Origin: M3007 sp964484205
Lineage (GTDB): Bacteria > Bacteroidota > Bacteroidia > Chitinophagales > Saprospiraceae
Direction of reading: 5' to 3'
DNA length: 64,000 bases
Assembly (NCBI GenBank): GCA_964484205.1
Contig: CAZAEZ010000016.1
Coordinates: forward strand, 1 to 64,000
Position 1 is the first letter of the stretch, and each line of letters opens with the position of its first letter. Shown piece by piece: positions 26,012-33,335 of this stretch. The notes under the pieces were generated by a model, which did not search any database, was not told where the DNA came from, and was given only the letters and a program-made list of their open reading frames with translations. The position numbers and the translations under genes are program-made.

Positions 26012-26799
26012 ATGATCCGCTTTGTACTCAGCATTTCGCTTTTTACGGCAATTATTGGACAAATTGCTGCACAATCCACGGCATATGTAATCCACGTGGG
26101 CCCAAGCCTGGGCGTTCAAAAATGGGACAATTCGTTCGAGCGCCAGATACTTTACAAATATCACGCAGCGCTTTCGATCGAGTCGGTCAACAACGAAAAC
26201 GACAACTCTTCCATCTATGCGCAACTGGGCTACCATGTGCGGGGAAGCGCCACGCGTTTTCGTTTTTTCTTTCAGGGCGGCGGTATCCAAACATTTTCCC
26301 AGGAGTTTCAATTCAACAATCTGTCGCTCATTCTTGGCGCAAAAATGAAAAAGCCCCTGGGCGCGCGCGGCAAGTATTTTTACTTCGGCGGCCTGCGCGG
26401 CGACTATAACCTCAGCACCAACCTCGACGACCTGGGCCAGAACAACAACCCCTACGCCGCGATCTATTACCCGCAGCCAGGCTTTGTAAACAAATGGACG
26501 GCAGGTTTGTCCTTCGGCGGCGGCATCGAACTTCCCTTCAGCGAGTTGGTTGGCTGCCAGTTTATGCTTTCGGCACACCCGGATTTTCTGCTGCAATACC
26601 GCCAGCCGTCTATTCCCAACGTGATCGATCCGTTGAACCCCGGCCAAAATATCACCATACCGGAGCGGCNNNNNNNNNNNNNNNNNNNNNNNNNNNNNNN
26701 NNNNNNNNNNNNNNNNNNNNNNNNNNNNNNNNNNNNNNNNNNNNNNNNNNNNNNNNNNNNNNNNNNNNNCGGTTGTTGCGCAAGGTGGTGTATGAGTAA
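26012..26799 (+). CDS. PorT-like outer-membrane beta-barrel protein (interrupted by scaffold gap)
   Basis: Signal peptide MIRFVLSISLFTAIIGQIAA from ATG at 26012. The rest has barrel-like features (GYHVRGSATRFRFFFQGGG, LILGAKMKKPLGARGKYFYFGGLRGDYN, LSFGGGIELPFSELVGC). The coding sequence enters a 100-N gap at 26670 and leaves it at 26770. A second copy of the same sequence (26850-26972) shows that 38 bp (or 38 plus a multiple of 173) are really missing; with 38 bp the frame is continuous, giving a 241-aa protein ending LRKVVYE at TAA 26797-26799. The N run as written shifts the frame, but that is an artefact. The stop is part of a palindromic repeat. Confidence 0.75.
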
Positions 26800-27022
26800 C
26801 GCGAACCTCCGGTTCGCAGTTAAAAAACGCGAACCGGAGGTTCGCGTTACCCAACGTGATCGATCCGTTGAACCCCGGCCAAAATATCACCATACCGGAG
26901 CGGCGAATCCGCAACCTGACCATCGAGCTTTCCGTAGGGTTGCGGTTGTTGCGCAAGGTGGTGTATGAGTAACGCGAACCTCCGGTTCGCAGTTAAATAC
27001 GCGAACCAGCGGTTCGCGTTAC
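26615..27022. repeat. 173-bp tandem duplication of gene tail plus palindrome, with scaffold gap
   Basis: The 3' tail of the barrel gene and the palindrome after it occur at least twice. Landmarks repeat at 26615/26850 (CCCAACGTGATCGATCC) and 26770/26943 (CGGTTGTTGCGCAAGG), the latter giving a unit of 173 bp. Palindrome 1 (26796-26850) has perfect 22-bp arms (GTAACGCGAACCTCCGGTTC...) with an 11-nt loop; palindrome 2 (26969-27022) is the same with a changed centre in its right arm. The 100 N (26670-26769) lie inside this repeat. Confidence 0.85.
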
Positions 27023-27345
27023 AGTGCATCCCAATACTCCACGGCCCGGCGCGTATGCGGGATACAAATAGACCCGCCCACCATGTTTGCCACGGCAAAA
27101 ATTTCGAAGATCTGATCAGTTGTCACGCCCAGGTCGTGGCATTTTCCCAGGTGGTACTTGATGCAGTCGTCGCAGCGCAGCACCATAGATGCCACCAATC
27201 CGAGCATCTCCTTGGTTTTGGTGTCCAGTGCGCCTTCCTGGTAGGTTTGGTTATCCAGGCTCCAGAAGCGTTTGATTACCTTGTTATCGTGGGCCAGGAT
27301 GCGTTCGTTCATCCGGGCGCGGTAGTCGTTGAATTCGTTTACCAT
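27019..27345 (-). CDS. Carboxymuconolactone decarboxylase (AhpD-like) family protein
   Basis: 108 aa starting MVNEFNDYRARMNERI at 27345. An upstream ATG at 27486 is open but the extra 47 residues (SITQSLNHSIAQSLN) are translated microsatellite. The core LGLVASMVLRCDDCIKYHLG has the CxxC-x3-H pattern of AhpD-like alkylhydroperoxidase folds, so a thiol redox role is more likely than true gamma-carboxymuconolactone decarboxylation. Its TAA stop (27019-27021) lies in the right arm of the palindrome whose left arm ends the convergent duplicated gene tail. Confidence 0.88.
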   Translation of the reverse strand: MVNEFNDYRARMNERILAHDNKVIKRFWSLDNQTYQEGALDTKTKEMLGLVASMVLRCDDCIKYHLGKCHDLGVTTDQIFEIFAVANMVGGSICIPHTRRAVEYWDAL

Positions 27346-27350
27346 TACAT

Positions 27351-27519
27351 TGAGTGATTGAGCGATTGAGTGATTGAGTGATTGAGTGATTGAGTGATTG
27401 AGTGATTGAGTGACAAGGTGAATGGGCAAATTTAGGGGAGTAATTGGTAGGGATTGGGCATTTTTGCACCCCGCACCTTGCGTCAATCACTCAATCACTC
27501 AATCACTCAATCACTCAAT
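27351..27519. repeat. Pair of inverted 8-bp microsatellites in a divergent promoter region
   Basis: About 7.9 copies of TGAGTGAT (27351-27413, one variant copy) and, after 70 bp, about 4.5 copies of the reverse complement (27484-27519). The two arrays can pair as a hairpin. They sit 5 bp and 2 bp from the start codons of the CMD gene (minus) and dtd (plus), so they form most of both mRNA leaders. Confidence 0.9.
27427..27434 (-). promoter_or_regulatory. -7 box (TAAATTTG) for the CMD gene
   Basis: Minus strand TAAATTTG fits TAnnTTTG exactly. Transcription from here would run through the 8-bp repeat before reaching the start at 27345. On the plus strand CATTTTTG (27459-27466) is a weaker candidate for dtd. 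Confidence 0.45.
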
Positions 27520-27521
27520 GA

Positions 27522-27974
27522 ATGCGCGTAGTAATCCAACGAGTATCCCAGGCTTCTGTAACCGTCGGCGGCGTCGAGAAATCCCGGATCGGCCCCGGCT
27601 TGCTCATCCTGTTGGGCATTGAAGTCGACGACGATGAAACCGACACCCGGTGGCTGTGCAAAAAAATCGCGGCCCTGCGCATCTTTTCGGATGCCGAAGG
27701 CCTGATGAACCTCTCGGTACAGGAAATCGACGGCGAGTTGCTGGTGATCAGCCAGTTTACCCTGCATGCCAGCACCAAAAAAGGCAACCGCCCGTCTTTT
27801 ATCCGGGCTGCCCGGCCCGAGCAGGCGATTCCATTGTACGAGACTTTCGTGAAAACACTGACCTGGGAAACCAAGCGCCCGGTTCAAACAGGCGCTTTCG
27901 GGGCCGACATGAAAGTTAGTTTGATCAACGACGGCCCTGTAACAATATGGATCGATTCCAAAATGCGGGAGTAG
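27522..27974 (+). CDS. dtd: D-aminoacyl-tRNA deacylase
   Basis: 150 aa, normal length. Begins MRVVIQRVSQASVTVGG; contains the Dtd signatures ISQFTLHASTKKGNRPSF (SQFTL catalytic motif) and the C-terminal NDGPVTIWIDS (Gly-cisPro-like chiral proofreading loop NxGP[VF]T). It hydrolyses D-amino acids wrongly attached to tRNA. The start is only 2 bp after the 8-bp microsatellite. Confidence 0.97.
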   Translation: MRVVIQRVSQASVTVGGVEKSRIGPGLLILLGIEVDDDETDTRWLCKKIAALRIFSDAEGLMNLSVQEIDGELLVISQFTLHASTKKGNRPSFIRAARPEQAIPLYETFVKTLTWETKRPVQTGAFGADMKVSLINDGPVTIWIDSKMRE

Positions 27975-27984
27975 GAGTATGGGC

Positions 27985-28016
27985 AAAAAAAAACCGCCGG
28001 ACATTGCGTCTGGCGG
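27985..28016. terminator. Hairpin after dtd
   Basis: CCGCCGGAC (27994-28002), loop ATTGC, GTCTGGCGG (28008-28016), one G-T pair. An A-run (27985-27993) precedes it, so it has canonical intrinsic-terminator form for the minus strand; for dtd it could still act as an RNA 3'-end hairpin. Confidence 0.6.
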
Positions 28017-28197
28017 TAAACCCCAAAAAACCAAATGAAAACAATCTTCCTACTGTAATATCTCTGAATAAAATAAAATCGGTTTGAGAGACATCTTTTA
28101 TACGCCGGCCTGCTTTCCGGGTCACATACCAGCTGAAATTTTTTTTGAACCTGAACTTACCCTGGGTGGTTTAGGGAGGCAACCGGCCGGTAAACCC

Positions 28198-28205
28198 TAC
28201 ATTTG
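28198..28205 (+). promoter_or_regulatory. -7 box (TACATTTG)
   Basis: TACATTTGCC matches TAnnTTTG; it lies 58 nt upstream of the ATG at 28263. Nothing else is evident in the 27975-28262 spacer besides the hairpin at its start. Confidence 0.5.
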
Positions 28206-28262
28206 CCCGAATTCCAATACAGTCGGACATTCCCTGTAAGTCAATAACTTAAATTCCTTGTC

Positions 28263-28715
28263 ATGGATACATTTTTAAATACACTTCACTCCTACAACCG
28301 CTACCTGGTGCTGGCGGCAATGGTCTTCGTGTTGATCCGCGCGTACAACGGGTGGCTAAACCGCAAACCCTTCGAAAAAGCCGACAATACCGCTTCGGTG
28401 GCGCTGCTTGGCCTGGCGCATCTTCAGGCCCTGATCGGCCTCATCCAGTACGCTTTTACCAGCACCTGGACGCAGACAGCCTTCGGCAATTTCGGCGCAG
28501 CCATGAAAGACCCGATGATGCGGTATTTTGCTGTCGAGCATATAACGGCCATGCTGATCGCTGTGGCGCTTATCCAGGTCGGGCGCAGCCTTTCGAAAAA
28601 AGCAACCGACGATGTGTCAAAACACCGGAAACTGGCGGTCTACACGTCGATTGCACTGGTGATTATTGTTGGCACGCTGGCGCAAAAAGGGCTGCTTTTC
28701 GGCAGCTTAAGCTGA
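28263..28715 (+). CDS. Small four-helix membrane protein (cytochrome B-like family)
   Basis: 150 aa. Four hydrophobic helices: YLVLAAMVFVLIRAYNGW, ALLGLAHLQALIGLIQYAF, FAVEHITAMLIAVALIQVG and LAVYTSIALVIIVGTLAQKG. Histidines occur near or within helices (LHSYNRY, LAHLQ, VEHITAM), as in the small Bacteroidota proteins commonly labelled cytochrome B. Whether it binds haem cannot be told. It is 68 bp upstream of hisS, with an inverted repeat in between. Confidence 0.7.
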   Translation: MDTFLNTLHSYNRYLVLAAMVFVLIRAYNGWLNRKPFEKADNTASVALLGLAHLQALIGLIQYAFTSTWTQTAFGNFGAAMKDPMMRYFAVEHITAMLIAVALIQVGRSLSKKATDDVSKHRKLAVYTSIALVIIVGTLAQKGLLFGSLS

Positions 28716-28726
28716 CCAGATTCAAC

Positions 28727-28766
28727 TGGACAGGATTAACCTGCTTAATCTTGTTGATCCTGTCCA
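28727..28766. repeat. Inverted repeat (TGGACAGGATTAAC)
   Basis: Arms TGGACAGGATTAAC (28727-28740) and GTTGATCCTGTCCA (28753-28766) pair with one mismatch over a 12-nt loop. The word GACAGGATT is shared with the larger inverted element at 38167-38328. Confidence 0.75.
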
Positions 28767-28783
28767 CTCAAAAAAAATAAATT

Positions 28784-30130
28784 ATGCAAAAACCCGGCTT
28801 ACCGGAAGGGACACGCGATTTCGGGCCCGAGCAGGCCCGGAAACGCGCGTATATTTTTGATACCATTCGCGCCGTATTCGTGAAATTCGGCTTCCAACCG
28901 CTGGAAACTCCGGCCATGGAAAACCTGAGCACCCTCACCGGAAAATACGGCGACGAGGGCGATCAACTGCTTTTCAAAATTCTGAACAACGGCGACTACC
29001 TGCAAAAAGCCGACCCCGCAGCCCTGGCGGCTAAAGATTCGGCCAAACTGGTATCCAGTATTTCCAAACGCGGCCTGCGGTACGACCTCACCGTGCCTTT
29101 TGCGCGCTACGTAGTGATGAACCGCCATGCCCTCACCTTCCCCTTCAAACGTTACCAGATCCAGCCGGTTTGGCGCGCCGACCGCCCGCAAAAAGGCCGG
29201 TACCGCGAGTTTTTTCAATGCGATGCCGACGTCATCGGCTCCGACAGCCTGATGTACGAAGCTGAACTGGTACAGATCTACGACGAAGCCTTTGCCCAAT
29301 TGCAGATTCCGGTAACCATCAAACTCAACAACCGAAAGGTGCTCTACGGCATCGCCGAAGCAGCCGGTATCGCCGACCGCTTTTCCGACATGACGGTGGC
29401 CATCGACAAACTGGATAAAATTGGCCCGGAGGGTGTACGGCGTGAACTTGCCGGACGCGGCATTCCGGAAGCGGCCCTCGACACCATCGAAAAAGTACTG
29501 GCCATTGCGTCGCCCGGTGAACTTCGGGCCATCTTCAGCACCAGCGAAACCGGCCTTGCCGGCCTTGCCGAACTTGATCAGGTATTCGGTTTTTTAGAAA
29601 AAACAAGCCTGAAAAATGATGTGAAATTCGATGTTACACTGGCCCGCGGCCTGAGTTATTACACCGGCTGCATTTTTGAAGTGGCAGCAAACGGCGTTAA
29701 AATGGGCAGTATCGGCGGCGGCGGCCGCTACGCCGACCTCACCGGCGTTTTCGGCATGCCCGGCCTGTCGGGTGTCGGAATCTCCTTCGGCGCCGACCGG
29801 ATTTATGATGTGCTGGACGAACTCGGCCGCTTCCCGGAAACCTTGTCGGAAACGGTGCGTGTGCTGCTCATGGCTTTCGACGACGCTTCGCACAAGTATG
29901 CGTTTGAATGTGTGACCAAAATCCGCGCAGCAGGCATCCCCGCCGAGTTGTACCCCGAGCCGGGCAAATTGAAAAAACAGTTCGACTATGCGGCCAGGTG
30001 CAATATCCCGGTGGTTGCGCTCGTCGGCGAAACGGAAATGCAGACGGGGCAGCTGACGGTGAAAGATCAGAAAACCGGGGAGCAGAAAAATATGACGGTG
30101 GAGGCGCTGATCAGCCAGCTGAGCGCTTGA
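28784..30130 (+). CDS. hisS: Histidine--tRNA ligase
   Basis: 448 aa. Class II aminoacyl-tRNA synthetase: motif 1 region around FQPLETPAMENL, motif 2 RYQIQPVWRADRPQKGRYREFFQCDADVIG (visible as YREFFQCD), HisA/HisB signatures LARGLSYYTG and the GIGGGGRY-like SIGGGGRYADLTG, motif 3 GVGISFGADRI. The C-terminal anticodon-binding domain begins near residue 345 (VRVLLMAFDDASHKYAF). It charges tRNA-His. Its end overlaps by 20 bp that of the convergent rsmI gene. Confidence 0.97.
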   Translation: MQKPGLPEGTRDFGPEQARKRAYIFDTIRAVFVKFGFQPLETPAMENLSTLTGKYGDEGDQLLFKILNNGDYLQKADPAALAAKDSAKLVSSISKRGLRYDLTVPFARYVVMNRHALTFPFKRYQIQPVWRADRPQKGRYREFFQCDADVIGSDSLMYEAELVQIYDEAFAQLQIPVTIKLNNRKVLYGIAEAAGIADRFSDMTVAIDKLDKIGPEGVRRELAGRGIPEAALDTIEKVLAIASPGELRAIFSTSETGLAGLAELDQVFGFLEKTSLKNDVKFDVTLARGLSYYTGCIFEVAANGVKMGSIGGGGRYADLTGVFGMPGLSGVGISFGADRIYDVLDELGRFPETLSETVRVLLMAFDDASHKYAFECVTKIRAAGIPAELYPEPGKLKKQFDYAARCNIPVVALVGETEMQTGQLTVKDQKTGEQKNMTVEALISQLSA

Positions 30131-30788
30131 TTCCGGCAACGACGACCACAATTTCGCCCTTCACCTCCTTGGCCGAAAAATGGGCCTGCAATTCCGTCAG
30201 CGGCGCTGTTTTCACTTCCTCATGCAGCTTGCTCAACTCGCGGGCTACACAGGCCATACGCGTTGCGCCGCAAACGCCGGCCAGTTCAACCAGGCATTTT
30301 ACCAGCCGGTAGGGCGATTCGTACAACACAAACGTGTGCGGCAATTCGGCCAGGTACTTCAGGCGGGTTTGCCGGCCTTTTTTATGCGGCAAAAAACCCT
30401 CGAAATGGAACGTGTCGCAAGGCAAGCCGCTGGCGACCAGCGCCGGCACAAATGCCGTGGGGCCGGGCAGGCATTCCACCCGCACCCCCTGCTGCACACA
30501 GGCCCGCACCAGTAAAAAACCGGGGTCGCTGATTCCTGGCGTGCCGGCATCCGACACCAATGCCATCGTTGTGCCGGCCTGGAGTTCAGCCACCAGTTTT
30601 TCAACTACAGCGTGCTCATTGTGGGCATGAAAAGCGCGCAACGGCGTGCGGATTTCATAGTGCTTCAGCAGTTTGCCGCTTGTGCGCGTATCCTCGGCCA
30701 GCACCAGCGACACCTCTTTCAGGATGCGCAGCGCGCGCAAGGTGATGTCCTCCAGATTGCCGATGGGTGTGGGTACGATGTAGAGCAT
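30111..30788 (-). CDS. rsmI: 16S rRNA (cytidine(1402)-2'-O)-methyltransferase
   Basis: 225 aa. Begins with the RsmI signature VPTPIGNLEDITLRAL and has LAEDTRTSGKLLKHY and the SAM-binding SDAGTPGISDPGFLL. It methylates the ribose of C1402 in the ribosomal decoding centre. It is slightly short at the C-terminus compared with E. coli RsmI (286 aa), as is usual for Bacteroidota. It is 17 bp downstream of purS on the same strand. Confidence 0.95.
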   Translation of the reverse strand: MLYIVPTPIGNLEDITLRALRILKEVSLVLAEDTRTSGKLLKHYEIRTPLRAFHAHNEHAVVEKLVAELQAGTTMALVSDAGTPGISDPGFLLVRACVQQGVRVECLPGPTAFVPALVASGLPCDTFHFEGFLPHKKGRQTRLKYLAELPHTFVLYESPYRLVKCLVELAGVCGATRMACVARELSKLHEEVKTAPLTELQAHFSAKEVKGEIVVVVAGIKRSAG

Positions 30789-30805
30789 TTTTCCAGTGCC
30801 GGCAG

Positions 30806-31057
30806 CTACTGTTGACTGATCTGGTAGGTATATGTTTCCACGATCATGTTTGCCAGCAGTTTTTGGCAGGCCGTTTCCACCTTTTGCCGGGCGTCGTCTT
30901 CGCTAGCCGCGTCGAGGGCCATATGTACATGACGGCCAATGCGGACATCGGAAATTCCATCCAGGTCGAGGTGCCCCAAATTGTTTACTACCGCTTTCCC
31001 TTGCGGGTCGAGTAGTTCCTTATGCGGCATAATGTCAATTTCAGCAACAAATTTCAT
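30806..31057 (-). CDS. purS: Phosphoribosylformylglycinamidine synthase subunit PurS
   Basis: 83 aa, the usual length of PurS. MKFVAEIDIMPHKELLDPQGKAV and the IRIGRHVHM-like VRIGRHVHMAL segment are characteristic. PurS bridges the small PurL and PurQ in the third ATP-dependent step of purine synthesis. The purL and purQ genes are not in the window; here purS lies between pssA (21 bp) and rsmI (17 bp) in a probable three-gene operon. Confidence 0.92.
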   Translation of the reverse strand: MKFVAEIDIMPHKELLDPQGKAVVNNLGHLDLDGISDVRIGRHVHMALDAASEDDARQKVETACQKLLANMIVETYTYQISQQ

Positions 31058-31078
31058 TTGAGCGCGATGTTTAAATGG

Positions 31079-31870
31079 CTAAAGACCCGGGCGGTTGGGC
31101 GCCTGGTCTGCATTGAGTATTTTATTTTTTGAAAAAACAGACAAAACAATGTAAAACAAGATGACCAGCGACAAGCCCAGGCCTTTAAAAAGCACCAGTG
31201 CAGTTATCGACAAGGCCAAAAACAAGCTGGGCATTTTATTCTCGCGCAAACGCCGGGAGCGGAACTTGAGCGCAAACATGGGGATATCGCTGACCAGCAG
31301 AAAGGAAAAAAGTCCGGTCAAAATGTACAACAGCCAGGGCTGTGCCACCAGCAAACTCCCGATGCCGAGCTGGTTGTTGTGTGCCGCCAGCATCAGACCC
31401 AGTACAAACACCGTACACCCCGGGGTGCTTAGACCCATGAAATAGTGTTTTTGCCGGGTGTCGAGGTTAAACTTTGCCAGCCGGTAGGCGGAAAACATGG
31501 ACAGCAAAAACGCCGGTAACGCCAACGGACAAATAGCCAGCCGGGTGCTTTCCGTGGCAGGTGCCGAATCAGACATCCACGGAAAAAAACCGGGAAAATC
31601 CGGACAGTATGCGGAAGCCAGCAAACCGTACAACATCGCTCCGGGCACAACGCCAAAACTGACCACATCGGCCAGGGAGTCCAACTCCCGCCCCATCGGG
31701 GAGGCTACGCGCAAGGCCCGCGCCACCATGCCGTCGGCATAGTCGCATAAAAAAGAGCCCAGGACAAACCAGGCGGCAGGCACTACCTGACCGTTCAGCA
31801 GCAAAATCAGCGCGCAACACCCGAAAAACAGGTTCGACAACGTGAAAAAATTGGGAATGTGTTGACGCAT
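31079..31870 (-). CDS. pssA: CDP-diacylglycerol--serine O-phosphatidyltransferase
   Basis: 263 aa from MRQHIPNFFTLSNLFFG. The open frame extends to 31963, but that extension is encoded by low-complexity GGAnTnCGGAGTGCGGAGTG words. The CDP-alcohol phosphotransferase motif is intact: DYADGMVARAL ... MGRELDSLAD. About seven membrane helices. The enzyme forms phosphatidylserine, the precursor of phosphatidylethanolamine. First gene of the pssA-purS-rsmI group. Confidence 0.93.
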   Translation of the reverse strand: MRQHIPNFFTLSNLFFGCCALILLLNGQVVPAAWFVLGSFLCDYADGMVARALRVASPMGRELDSLADVVSFGVVPGAMLYGLLASAYCPDFPGFFPWMSDSAPATESTRLAICPLALPAFLLSMFSAYRLAKFNLDTRQKHYFMGLSTPGCTVFVLGLMLAAHNNQLGIGSLLVAQPWLLYILTGLFSFLLVSDIPMFALKFRSRRLRENKMPSLFLALSITALVLFKGLGLSLVILFYIVLSVFSKNKILNADQAPNRPGL

Positions 31871-32072
31871 AAGGAGTACGAAGTACGGAATACGGAGTGC
31901 GGAGTGTCCCGACCCGGCGTCGCTCTCCTTTTGTAAGAAAACAAAAGCCGGCCGCGCAGGCAAAAGTAGGATTTTACCGGCATCTGCTGATGTATTCCCC
32001 GGCTTATCCGGAAAAACATACCGTAAAATTCAGGCTAATGCCGGACTTTTGGGTTTTATAAATGCCGGCGCT

Positions 32073-32393
32073 ATGTCCAACGTTTTTTTTAATGCACCAC
32101 GGAGGCAAAAAGACATCAAGGTTTTTCGCCAAAAGAAAAACCTCCGGGCTTCCGCCGTGCTTTTTCCCCTCTGCCTACTCCTCGCAGCCTGCGGCAACCC
32201 CAATACCCCGCTCGATGCCGGCACCCGCCAGCGCATCGACTCCACCGCAGCGGCACAAATACGGCTGGCACGGGAGGAACTCGATAGCCTTTGCAAACTC
32301 CAGCAAAAAACCGTCCTGCCTCAACTGGTCGATTCGATCAAAAAAAAGCGCCTCCGGGAAATTCAGGAACAACTGAAAACCGTCCCGAAATAA
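32073..32393 (+). CDS. Small lipoprotein of unknown function
   Basis: 106 aa from ATG at 32073 (an ATG at 32049 in the same frame would add 8 residues). A positively charged N-terminus leads into LFPLCLLLAACGN, a good lipobox with Cys as lipidation site. The rest is a short, highly charged helical region (QIRLAREELDSLCKLQQKTV). No domain is recognised. The signal region is unusually long (about 40 residues), so the true start may be further in. Confidence 0.5.
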   Translation: MSNVFFNAPRRQKDIKVFRQKKNLRASAVLFPLCLLLAACGNPNTPLDAGTRQRIDSTAAAQIRLAREELDSLCKLQQKTVLPQLVDSIKKKRLREIQEQLKTVPK

Positions 32394-32495
32394 AATCGAC
32401 TTTCACGACTGCCTGGTTCCCATCTCACCGATTCATCTCTTAGGAGGCCGTATCAAAAGAGAAAATCTAAAATGCCCGCCGTAGAATATTATATG

Positions 32496-32556
32496 CACTA
32501 CGGAGACACGGAGGCCACGGAGAATTAAACTCCGTGGCCTCCGTGTCTCCGTAGTG
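32496..32556. repeat. Perfect 27-bp inverted repeat (CCGTGGCCTCCGTGTCTCCG family)
   Basis: Arms 32496-32522 and 32530-32556 are perfectly complementary over 27 bp with a 7-nt loop (AATTAAA). The repeated word is ACGGAGACACGGAGGCCACG. It lies between convergent genes and may terminate both. A diverged fragment (CCACGGAGCCATGGAG) occurs at about 56695. Confidence 0.9.
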
Positions 32557-32587
32557 AAAATTTGGAATTGCCTGCGCGTGTAAGGAC

Positions 32588-33277
32588 CTATGATACGCCC
32601 TCAGAAATAGCGCGCAACACCGACACATAATTCCCCACAAATTCGTCCAGCCGTTTCCGGCGGTATTGCATCACAAAGCGCGGATGCGGCAAGGGGATAA
32701 CTTCCCTGAAAAAACCGTGTTGGTCGTTCAGTTTTTTGAACACCTTGAAATTTTGCCCTTCCCCGATGCACACCGCGGCCTCGCGCCGGGCGCCAAATTC
32801 CAACTGGGTGCGGATATTCCACACGATGAACGGCTCGGTGGCTTTCAGCAACTGCCGGTCGTCGTAGTAGTTGATGTTGATGCCGTTTTTGACGAAGCCC
32901 AGCGGCGACATGGAGGTGATATAAAATTGCCGGCAAAAGGCCTCCGCACCGCCGTAGGCATGGATGAACATCCACACAAATTGCGCCGACAACTCCTGTT
33001 TTTTCGGAAAATCATTCGGAATGCCGCATTCGCTTTCCAGACGTACCGGATCGGTAAACGGCACCCCGGTGATGCCCGCGCCAAAACGGCCCGGATTGAT
33101 GCCGAACATGAAATTGCGCGGCTGCGTATCGGTGTAGTATTTCTGGTAAAAAGCCGTCAGGGCCGTCATGGTTTCCGGTTGTGCATACGGGAACAGCCAT
33201 TCAAAATCGGGGGGCAAGGCAATTTCCGGAGGGCGTAAATTGCGCGTGAACGCAAGTACATGATCTGCAAATGTCAT
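32588..33277 (-). CDS. SMUG1-like uracil-DNA glycosylase family protein (DUF4918)
   Basis: 229 aa from MTFADHVLAFTRNL at 33277; the frame is open for 93 more codons upstream, but these lie antisense to aroA. FMFGINPGRFGAGITGVPFTD matches the SMUG1 active-site region (GMNPGPFGMAQTGVPF type) and PLPHPRF near the C-terminus corresponds to the second catalytic loop. It probably excises uracil or oxidised pyrimidines from DNA. The start codon is only 5 nt from its -7 box. Confidence 0.85.
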   Translation of the reverse strand: MTFADHVLAFTRNLRPPEIALPPDFEWLFPYAQPETMTALTAFYQKYYTDTQPRNFMFGINPGRFGAGITGVPFTDPVRLESECGIPNDFPKKQELSAQFVWMFIHAYGGAEAFCRQFYITSMSPLGFVKNGININYYDDRQLLKATEPFIVWNIRTQLEFGARREAAVCIGEGQNFKVFKKLNDQHGFFREVIPLPHPRFVMQYRRKRLDEFVGNYVSVLRAISEGVS

Positions 33278-33282
33278 GGCGG

Positions 33283-33290
33283 TAAAGATA
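33283..33290 (-). promoter_or_regulatory. -7 box (TATCTTTA) of a bidirectional promoter
   Basis: The minus strand reads TATCTTTACCGCCATG, so the ATG of the SMUG-like gene comes 5 nt after the box. It is the mirror image of the aroA promoter at 33323-33330. Confidence 0.6.
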
Positions 33291-33322
33291 GCGGTTGTTG
33301 GCCGTTGGCATGGGCGGTTGGC

Positions 33323-33330
33323 TATCTTTG
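33323..33330 (+). promoter_or_regulatory. -7 box (TATCTTTG) for aroA
   Basis: TATCTTTGCCGCCATG: the aroA ATG (33336) follows the box by 5 nt. A TTG at 33298-33300 is 22 nt upstream, a good -33 position. Transcripts would be leaderless or nearly so. Confidence 0.65.
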
Positions 33331-33335
33331 CCGCC

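Noticed and set aside
26770..26968. Frame-shifted continuation of the barrel gene after the N run
   Set aside because: With the predicted 38-bp gap the gene ends at TAA 26797; the longer frame reads palindrome and duplicated tail in the wrong frame.
27346..27486. N-terminal extension of the CMD-family protein
   Set aside because: The added residues are the translation of an 8-bp microsatellite; the family start matches the ATG at 27345.
27975..28262. Small RNA or riboswitch upstream of the 28263 gene
   Set aside because: Only a simple hairpin and a promoter-like box are visible; no known riboswitch core could be recognised.
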